Shown in pieces: positions 32,693-39,357 of a stretch of DNA of 61,810 nucleotides; the stretch's first letter is position 1, and every line of letters starts with the position of its first letter. Below the pieces are notes generated by a model that saw nothing but the letters and a program-made list of their open reading frames with translations, had not been told where the DNA came from and made no database searches. The stretch covers positions 1 through 61,810 of the forward strand of contig NZ_ABCS01000062.1 in assembly GCF_000170895.1 (NCBI RefSeq). Reading direction: 5' to 3'. The position numbers were made by a program, and so were the translations under genes. This DNA is from Plesiocystis pacifica SIR-1. GTDB lineage: Bacteria; Myxococcota_A; Polyangia; Nannocystales; Nannocystaceae.

Positions 32693-32897
32693 GAACTCGG
32701 TCGGCGCCAACGCCCCACCCGGCCCCGGGCGGGGAGCCAGGCCCGACCCCGCTCCAGCTTGTCAGCGCGGGGTCACGTCGACTTCAATGGGCGCGCGGAT
32801 TCGGGCCGATGGGGCCTGCGCCTGCGCGCTCGCCTTCGACGCGGTCACCGAAGGCGAGTCTCACCCCGATGACCGCGACGATCCGGAGTATCCGAGC

Positions 32898-33170
32898 ATG
32901 GACATCCAGTCTTTCCACCAATCCTGCATCGAGGCTGAAGGAGGCGACGCGCTCACCCGCGCCCTGCGTGGCATCTGCGAGCACCGCCACGCGGCCGAGC
33001 CCGTCGGCTCCCGCACCTGCGAGAGCGTGGGCTGGGAGCCGTGGAGCGGAGACCCGCGCAGCACCGTCGAGGCCATGGGCTGGCAGCAGTGGACCCCAGA
33101 CCTGCGCAACGCCCTCGAGGCCGTCGAGGGCTGGCAGCCCTGGAGCCCGTCCCCGGCCCTCGAAAGCTGA
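32898..33170 (+). CDS. Trp-repeat peptide, candidate precursor for prenylation
   Basis: 90-aa protein starting MDIQSFHQSC; a GGAG lies 9 nt upstream of the ATG. Residues 1-43 form a leader-like part. Residues 44-90 contain three near-repeats of about 16 residues, each with a W-x-x-W pair: W46/W49 (GWEPWSGDPR), W62/W65 (GWQQWTPDLR) and W79/W82 (GWQPWSPSP). The polyprenyl synthetase homologue starts 7 bp after its stop. This recalls ComX, a small precursor whose Trp is prenylated by the adjacent ComQ. Multiple cores would differ from ComX. Longer in-frame starts exist at 32676 and 32787. No homologue is known to me, so the precursor role is inferred. Confidence 0.65.
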   Translation: MDIQSFHQSCIEAEGGDALTRALRGICEHRHAAEPVGSRTCESVGWEPWSGDPRSTVEAMGWQQWTPDLRNALEAVEGWQPWSPSPALES

Positions 33171-33177
33171 GCGCGCG

Positions 33178-34152
33178 ATGGCGCTGCAGGCGATTCGATC
33201 CCTCCTCCTCGCCATGCCCGAGGCCGTGAGCTACCCGGACATGCGCGCGTTCATCGATCGCTCCGTCGCGCCCTCGAGCCTGCCGTGCTGGGACTACGCG
33301 CCCCTCGCGTGCGCCGCGGTCGGGGCTCCCCCCACCGCGGCGCTGCCCGCCGCCGCGGCGATCTTCGCCCAGCTCGCGGCCATCCACCTCGTCGACGATC
33401 TGCTCGACGAGGATCCCCGCGGCCTCCACCACCCGATCGGTGTCGGTCGCGCGGCCAACCTCGCGCTGGGCTTTTCGGCGGCCAGCCACCGCGCCCTCGC
33501 CGAGGCCGAGCTGCCAGCGGGCGTCGAGGCCGAGCTCCAGGGCCGCCTCGCGGTCATGGCCATGGCCACGGCGAAGGCCCAGGCCGAGGACCTCGCGAGC
33601 TGCGCCGACGAGGAGGCCTACTGGCGCATCGTCGACATGAAGACCCCGCCCTTGTTCGGCTGCGCCCTCGCCCTCGGCGCGCGCTGTGGCGGGGCCACGC
33701 GCGAGCTCGCCGACGCCATCGCCGAGCTCGGGCTGCCCCTGGGTCGGCTGATCCAGATCGGCGATGACCTCGGCGACGCCCTCGCTACCCCGGCGAGCCC
33801 CGACTGGTCCCGACCGCGCAACAACCTGGTGCTGCACTACGCGCTGACGGCCCCCCACCCCCAGCGCGAGCGCTTCGCGGACCTCGTCGAGGCGTCGAGC
33901 GACCCCGAGGCCCTGCGCGAGGCCCAGGCCCTGGTGTTCGCCTGCGGGGCGGCGTCCTACTGCGTCTACCGCATGCTCGAGGCCCGCGCCGACGCCCAGC
34001 GGCGCATCGACGCGCTCGCCCTCGCCGACGCGAGCCCCCTGACCCAGCTGCTCGAGCGCCTGTGCGCGCCCGTGCGGGGCTTGCTGCGCCAAAGCGGCGC
34101 CGACCCGGACGAAGCCATCGCGGCCTTCGAAGCTCGAGCGCGGCGGCCCTAA
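33178..34152 (+). CDS. ComQ-like polyprenyl synthetase family protein
   Basis: 324-aa all-helical isoprenyl diphosphate synthase homologue. The first Asp-rich motif is HLVDDLLDED (D73, D74, D77), the second QIGDDLGD (D196, D197, D200), and a lysine in DMKTPPLF (K155) matches the family. Both metal-binding motifs are intact, so catalysis is likely. The surrounding chain-elongation sequence is divergent from housekeeping FPP/GGPP synthases, and no isoprenoid-pathway gene is adjacent. Instead a small Trp-rich ORF lies 7 bp upstream, which suggests peptide prenylation in the manner of ComQ. An ordinary prenyl diphosphate synthase remains possible. Confidence 0.82.
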   Translation: MALQAIRSLLLAMPEAVSYPDMRAFIDRSVAPSSLPCWDYAPLACAAVGAPPTAALPAAAAIFAQLAAIHLVDDLLDEDPRGLHHPIGVGRAANLALGFSAASHRALAEAELPAGVEAELQGRLAVMAMATAKAQAEDLASCADEEAYWRIVDMKTPPLFGCALALGARCGGATRELADAIAELGLPLGRLIQIGDDLGDALATPASPDWSRPRNNLVLHYALTAPHPQRERFADLVEASSDPEALREAQALVFACGAASYCVYRMLEARADAQRRIDALALADASPLTQLLERLCAPVRGLLRQSGADPDEAIAAFEARARRP

Positions 34153-34694
34153 CCCAGCTTCGCGCCGAGCCAGGCGTCGAAGTCCGGGTGGGCGGCGCGG
34201 GCTGCCTGGACGACGCGCGCAGGATCGGGCGCGGGCTCGATGCCACGCGCCGTGAAGAAGGCCTCCGCCGCCTCTCCCTCGAGCTCGTCGAGCTCGGGTT
34301 CGAAGCCCCGCGGAGTGATGCGCGAAAACCCGTGGGCCGCGATGGCCAGGAACTCGTCGAGGCCGTTGGCGATCACCCCGTTCCCGTCGCCCTCGTCGTC
34401 GAGGTAGACGATCGGCGCGTCGAGCATCGGGCGGCCGTCGTGGGACCAAAAGCCGTACAGGCAGCCGCTGCTGCCCTGCAACCAGATGAACAGCTGCTCG
34501 CGCATCGCCGCCGCGCTCTCGGGCGTCCCGGCCCAAGTCTCGAGGCTGTCCTCGCCGGGCTCTGCGAAGTTGCAGTCGTCGAAGGGGTAGATGCGGTCGT
34601 CGTCGACAAAGGCGAAGACCGCCGCGCGAGCGATCGCCGCAGGCACGGCATGGGGCGCGAACACCCTCTCGAGGTAGGCGTTGATGTCGTTCAT
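34149..34694 (-). CDS. SMI1/KNR4-like protein
   Basis: 181-aa acidic cytoplasmic protein. Its pattern resembles SMI1/KNR4 (SUKH) proteins: Asp/Tyr-rich centre IYPFDDCNF, SSGCLYGFWSHDGRP, APIVYLDDEGD, and a C-terminal helix after NGLDEFLAIAAHGF. SUKH members often serve as immunity proteins in toxin systems but many are stand-alone. It converges on the ComQ-like gene with a 4-bp stop overlap. No toxin is seen nearby. Confidence 0.65.
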   Translation of the reverse strand: MNDINAYLERVFAPHAVPAAIARAAVFAFVDDDRIYPFDDCNFAEPGEDSLETWAGTPESAAAMREQLFIWLQGSSGCLYGFWSHDGRPMLDAPIVYLDDEGDGNGVIANGLDEFLAIAAHGFSRITPRGFEPELDELEGEAAEAFFTARGIEPAPDPARVVQAARAAHPDFDAWLGAKLG

Positions 34695-34754
34695 GGCGGG
34701 CGCTCGTGCAAGATAGCTCCCCCGCGGCGGTGGGGGTCCTGCTACGATATCCAG

Positions 34755-36224
34755 GTGTTCTCCCGTTATTTTGACAGCGCGCGTGTTCCCGCCTCCCTCG
34801 CCCTGCTGAGCGCCGCGACCTTGTCGCTCTCGCTCGCCGCGTGCGGAGACAGCAGCGCCGAGGAAGGCAACGACGAGGTCGACGAGTCCGCGGACACGGA
34901 CGCCGGCAGCGACTCGAGCGACGCGAGCACGGGCGAGGAGGGCAGCTCCGGCAGCGGCTCGGAGACGGCCGAGACCACCGCGGACGACACGACCACCGCC
35001 GACACCACGACCACCGAGGGCTCGACCGACGCGGGCACCGAGACCGCGGACGACACGACCACCGCCGACACCTCGACCGACACGAGCACCGAGGAGGACA
35101 CGACCGAGGAGGACACCGGCATCAAGCTCGACGTCGCCGACGAGGGCTGCCAGCCGCCCCTGGGCGGCAACATCCAGTCCTTCATCTGGATCGCCAACTC
35201 CAACGAGGGCACGGTGTCCAAGATCGACACCCAGGCCCTCGTCGAGGTCGGCCGCTACCAGGTGCTGCCCGGCGGCGGCGGCTCGCCCTCGCGGACCTCG
35301 GTCAACCAGCAGGGCGACATGGCCGTGGCCGCGCGCACCGGCGGGGTCACCAAGATCATCGGCAACTCGATGACCTGCCCCGACACCAACGGCACCCCCG
35401 GCGTGCAGACCTCGGCCGGGCCCAACGACGTGGTCGCCTGGGACGACGAGGAGTGCCGGGCCTGGCACGCGCCCATGCCCTACACCAACATGCGCGCCGT
35501 CGCCTGGACCGCGAGCGTGTGGGACGACAACAACTGCCTGTGGGAGACGCCGCAGCTGTGGGTCGGCGGCAACACCTCGGCCGACGGCTCCGTCGAGGTC
35601 CGCCTCCTCGACGGCGACGACGGCACGACGATCCAGACCGTCGCCATCCCGGAGCTCAGCCTGCCCCTGGGCCACGGCGCCTACGGGGCCGTGGTCGACA
35701 GCGAGGACAACCTGTGGCTCGCGCAGATCTACGAGAACCAGATGGTCCGCGTCGACCGCGAGGACTTCAGCTACGAGCTCTACGACGAGCCCGAGCACGT
35801 CTACGGCATCGCCATCGACAGCGACGACCGGGTGTTCCTGTGCAACCGCCACGTCATGCGCTTCGACGCCATGAGCTCGGTCTTCGACACCAGCCTCATC
35901 GAGGACTGGCAGGGCTTTTACGGCCACACCGGCGGCTGCATGATCGACGACCAGGGCCGGCTGTGGAAGGGCATCGACGACGCCCTCTACGCCGTCGACA
36001 CCGACACCCTCGAGATCGTCGACACCATCGCCATGCCCGAGGGGCTGATGTGGGGGATCGCCATCGACTTCCACGGCTACGTATGGTCCATCCCCAAGGG
36101 CGGCGACACGGCCTACCGCGTCGACCCGGACACCCACGACATCGAGTCCGTGGGTGGTTTGGTCGGGGCCTACACCTACAGCGACATGACCGGCTTCAGC
36201 CTCGAGCAGGTCAACCCGCAGTAG
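34755..36224 (+). CDS. Beta-propeller lipoprotein (streptogramin-lyase/NHL-like)
   Basis: 489 aa from GTG 34755. Lipobox LAAC (C30), then an 80-residue acidic Thr/Ser/Asp linker (TTADTTTTEG-type repeats) and a six-bladed-propeller-like domain. Repeated blades contain NIQSFIWIANSNEGTVSKID, YGAVVDSEDNLWLAQ, YGIAIDSDDRVFLCN, GGCMIDDQGRLWKG and WGIAIDFHGYVWSIPKGGD. Resembles Vgb-lyase and SMP-30-like propellers; enzyme activity is not predictable. No better start codon lies near the signal peptide. Confidence 0.8.
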   Translation: MFSRYFDSARVPASLALLSAATLSLSLAACGDSSAEEGNDEVDESADTDAGSDSSDASTGEEGSSGSGSETAETTADDTTTADTTTTEGSTDAGTETADDTTTADTSTDTSTEEDTTEEDTGIKLDVADEGCQPPLGGNIQSFIWIANSNEGTVSKIDTQALVEVGRYQVLPGGGGSPSRTSVNQQGDMAVAARTGGVTKIIGNSMTCPDTNGTPGVQTSAGPNDVVAWDDEECRAWHAPMPYTNMRAVAWTASVWDDNNCLWETPQLWVGGNTSADGSVEVRLLDGDDGTTIQTVAIPELSLPLGHGAYGAVVDSEDNLWLAQIYENQMVRVDREDFSYELYDEPEHVYGIAIDSDDRVFLCNRHVMRFDAMSSVFDTSLIEDWQGFYGHTGGCMIDDQGRLWKGIDDALYAVDTDTLEIVDTIAMPEGLMWGIAIDFHGYVWSIPKGGDTAYRVDPDTHDIESVGGLVGAYTYSDMTGFSLEQVNPQ

Positions 36225-36240
36225 GGCGGCCGCGCGAGGG

Positions 36241-36489
36241 TCAGTCGTCCGAGCGCCCCGGGAAGCCGTCGCGCACGAACCGGTAGCCGCCGCAGCGGGT
36301 CTCCCCGCACTTCCCCTCGCCTTCGATCTGGGCCCCGCACGCGCCCTCGCCTTCCCCCTACTCCGTCCCCGCCCCTTCCTCGGGCTGGCTCGTCGAGCGT
36401 GCCTGCCCCTTCACGCACGCGCTCGACAGCGGCGCGGACGCGAGCACGGACAGGGCCGCGCAGATCGACGGGAGGCGAGCGCGGCGGGC
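36241..36489 (-). pseudogene. Small lipoprotein gene with in-frame amber codon
   Basis: ATG 36489 opens a typical lipoprotein signal (ICAALSVLASAPLSSAC). After a short linker the frame meets TAG at 36358-36360 (codon 44). Coding-like sequence continues in the same frame (GEGEGACGAQIEGEGKCGET, RFVRDGFPGRSDD) to TGA at 36241. The downstream Cys-rich tail looks like the mature part of the same protein, so one substitution probably disrupted an approximately 82-aa gene. Sequencing error is an alternative. Confidence 0.6.
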
Positions 36490-36531
36490 CATGCCCCAGC
36501 ATAGCCCGCCAGCGCGCGCTCTGGGCTCCGC

Positions 36532-36957
36532 TCAATCTTCCTCGCCACCCGCGAAGCCGTGGCCGAGGATCGCAAACACGGGCGCGAGGATCATCGCGGC
36601 GATGGTCGTCCCGGCTCGCACGGCGTAGGCGTCGAGGGCGAACAGCTGCGGGCTGAGCAACAGCCCCGAGCCCACGAGCACGGCGAGCGTCGCGAAGATC
36701 AGCCGCTTGGCCGAGAGCGGGCGTCCGGCCGAGAGCCACACGCCCAGGGCCGAGCCGAGCAGCCAGCACACCGTGCCCACGGCCACCAGGGGCCCGAGGG
36801 CGTCGAAGCCGGGGTCGAGGGCGTAGTTGGTCAGTCCGGCCCCGATCGCCGTGAGCACGATGGCGATCAAGATGCCCGCGCCCCAGTCCAGGAGCCACGA
36901 GATGGCGCGCTTGTGGTCGCGGGGGCCGTAGCCAGGAGGGAGCTTGGAGGGGGGCAC
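36532..36957 (-). CDS. Hypothetical four-helix membrane protein
   Basis: 141 aa with four hydrophobic segments (about 24-45, 56-76, 84-103 and 112-133), joined by short loops containing SAGRPLSAKR. A soluble N-terminus begins MPPSKLPPGYGPRDHKRA. No family recognised. Small inner-membrane protein without evident operon partners. Confidence 0.7.
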   Translation of the reverse strand: MPPSKLPPGYGPRDHKRAISWLLDWGAGILIAIVLTAIGAGLTNYALDPGFDALGPLVAVGTVCWLLGSALGVWLSAGRPLSAKRLIFATLAVLVGSGLLLSPQLFALDAYAVRAGTTIAAMILAPVFAILGHGFAGGEED

Positions 36958-37162
36958 GGGTCGGGAAGCGAAGCGTCAGCTCGCGCGTTGGAGTGGGCCG
37001 GTCGCCGTCTTGTTCCCGCCATCCTACAGCCGCCGCCCCCGAGCGTGGCCCACTTGGGCGGGTCGAGGGGCCCTCGAGCGCCCGCGTGGGCGCGAGATCT
37101 GCCGCGACAGCCGTGCTAGCGTGGCAGGACCGCCCTCGGGCACGGACCCCCACCCCAGCACG

Positions 37163-37885
37163 ATGACGGCGACGAACGCGACGAGCACGCCCCGCCAGCG
37201 GCCCCCTGGGCGACCTCCTCGGCAGGTCCGTGTCCGGCGACGCTCCCTCGCCGGGTGTGCGGCCCTCGGGGCCTTCGTGGTCGCCAGCTGGGCCCCAGGC
37301 CAGCGCCCCGCCCGGGCCTCGACCGTCGCCGAGCAGCGCGCGCGCCTGCCCCCGCCGGCGACCTGCCAAGACCCCGTCGCCGGCGTGTGGAAGTCCCACA
37401 GCTACGACAAGATCTACCTCGACTGGACCATCTTCACCCTCGAGATGCGCCGCGTCGCCGAGGGCAGCGAAGAGTTCGAGGGCACGATCACCAACCAAAG
37501 CTGGATCGCCGAGGCCCACGAGAGCTCCCCGCCGGCCTGCCGCGGCGACCTGCACTACGTCATCTCCATGGACGCCCAGGGCAACGTCCACGACCAGACC
37601 GTCAACTTCGGGGGCGTGGGCAACTACCGCGTCGACGACGTGCCCTGCGGCACCTGGGACATGGGCTACAACCTCGACCACTTCACCGGGGTCATCGACC
37701 CGGAGATCCTCGAGTTCCAGACCGTCAACAACGACGGCGGCCGGGCGGTGAACGAGCCGGTGGTGTTCCGCCGGGTCGCCTGCCTCGACGGCGACGAGGT
37801 CGACACGGCGCCCCGGGTGGCCGTGGTCCCGCCGCCCTTTTACCCGCCCGAGGAAGAAGGAGGGGGCTGTGGCTTCCGCAGCTGA
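37163..37885 (+). CDS. Secreted protein of unknown function
   Basis: 240 aa. A basic N-terminus and hydrophobic stretch (SLAGCAALGAFVVASWAPG) form a signal peptide with likely cleavage at ARA (about residue 52). The mature domain begins about residue 65 with CQDPVAGVWKSHSYDKIYLD, contains HYVISMDAQGNVHD and FTGVIDPEILEF, and is lipocalin-like in strand pattern. The end overlaps the DUF58 gene by 17 bp, so it is probably co-expressed with the DUF58-transglutaminase genes. Confidence 0.7.
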   Translation: MTATNATSTPRQRPPGRPPRQVRVRRRSLAGCAALGAFVVASWAPGQRPARASTVAEQRARLPPPATCQDPVAGVWKSHSYDKIYLDWTIFTLEMRRVAEGSEEFEGTITNQSWIAEAHESSPPACRGDLHYVISMDAQGNVHDQTVNFGGVGNYRVDDVPCGTWDMGYNLDHFTGVIDPEILEFQTVNNDGGRAVNEPVVFRRVACLDGDEVDTAPRVAVVPPPFYPPEEEGGGCGFRS

Positions 37886-39349
37886 GGCCAAGACCAAACC
37901 CCGCGCGCTGGCCAAGCGGGCGCGCTGGCCCAAGCTGGCCCGCGGGCTCCGGCGCGCGGGTGAGCTCGCGACCCGGGCCATGGGCCCGATCCCGCTGACG
38001 CCCCTGGGCGTGCTCGTGCTCGGCGGCTGCGCGTGGGCCTTCTTCGGCTTCGGCCTCGGCCGCCTCGACCTCGTGCTCTTGGTCCTCGGCGCCGCGGGCC
38101 TGGGCGTCGGCGCCGTCGCCATGCTGACCACCATCCTCGCCGCGGTGCTGACCTGGCGCTGGCACCGACGCACCGATCGCTCCGGCGGCGCGCCCGGAGA
38201 CGAGGGCGAGCAGGGCGCGCGCAGCATCGACGTCGAGTGCGGCTACGCCGTCGCCACGGGCTTTTGGCTGCCGCGCCTGCGCGGCTGCCTTCTGGACATC
38301 CGCTGGCCTGGCTCGAGCCCGAGGCCGAGGTCCGCGTCGAGGCTCAAGGCGGGCGGCTGCGCGAGAAGGTGCTCGCGGCCCGCCGCGGCCAGGTCGCCAA
38401 GGTCGTCCGCGAGCTCGAGGTCGGCGACATCTTCGGCCTGACCCAGATCCGCCTGCGCCTGACCGAGCACCGCAAGGTCCGCTTCGTGCCCTCCGTCGGT
38501 CGCCTCGACCGCGTCGAGGTCGTCCGCGGCATGGCCGGCGGCGAGGACATCTCCCACCCCGAGGGCCCCATGGAGGGCGAGCTCTACGACCTGCGCCACT
38601 ACGCCCCCGGCGACCCGATCCGCTTCGTGCTGTGGAAGGTGTTCGCGCGCACCCGCCAGCTCGTCGTGCGCTCCCCCGAGCGCGCGCTGAGCCCGATCCG
38701 CCAGACCTGCGCCTACCTCGTGGCCGGGCCCGCCGACGAGCCCGCGGCCGGGGCCGCGCGCCTGGCCATCGAGCGCGGCGCCCTGGGCAGCGAGTGGGTG
38801 CTCGGCGCCGACGGCAGCCACGACGACGCCACGCGCAAGGACCAGGCCGTCGATCTGCTCGCCCGCTCGGCGACGGTCAGCGGCACCGAGCGCGGCGGCC
38901 GGGGGCTGGGCGAGTTCTTGCGGCGGCGCAGCCAGGGCGGCATGGGTCGAGCCGTCGTGTTCGTCCCCGGCCGGCCTGGGCCGTGGCTCGACGCCGTCGT
39001 CAACCAGTGCGCGGGACACGACGGCGCCTGTGGCCGCGGAGGCCTGCGCGGGCAGATCGAATTCGTCGTCGGCACCGACGGCATCGAGCGCGCCCGGCCG
39101 CGCAACTGGCTGGCCCGCCTGGCCCTGCGCGAGCGCAAGCCCCAGCTCCGGCGCCAGGCGCAGACCAAAGCCCCCGCCGAGGACGAGCGCGTCGAGACCC
39201 AAGACCGCGTGACCACCGAAGAGCTCGCCAAGGTCGTGGCCGCCCTGTCCAAGGTCGGCCGGGTCGTCGTCGTCGACCGCCAGGCCGGGCGCGTGTTCGC
39301 GGGCGGGCAGCTCACGGCCATGGCCGAAGATCGAAGGCGAGCGGCGTAG
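37869..39349 (+). CDS. DUF58-domain membrane protein, frameshifted
   Basis: GTG at 37869 preceded by GAAGGAGG. The first frame encodes two transmembrane helices (about 45-62 and 68-92) and runs to about residue 145. Homology continues in the -1 frame from about 38307 as WLEPEAEVRVEAQGG, with the DUF58 core DLRHYAPGDPIRFVLWKVFAR. One extra C at 38307-38308 would give a continuous 493-aa protein. DUF58 proteins work with MoxR ATPases and transglutaminases; here a transglutaminase follows 8 bp downstream. Either an indel error or an inactivating mutation. Confidence 0.8.
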
Positions 39350-39357
39350 GACATCCC

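Noticed and set aside
36358..36360. Pyrrolysine at the in-frame TAG
   Set aside because: Single occurrence, no catalytic context and no pyl genes seen; mutation or error is simpler.
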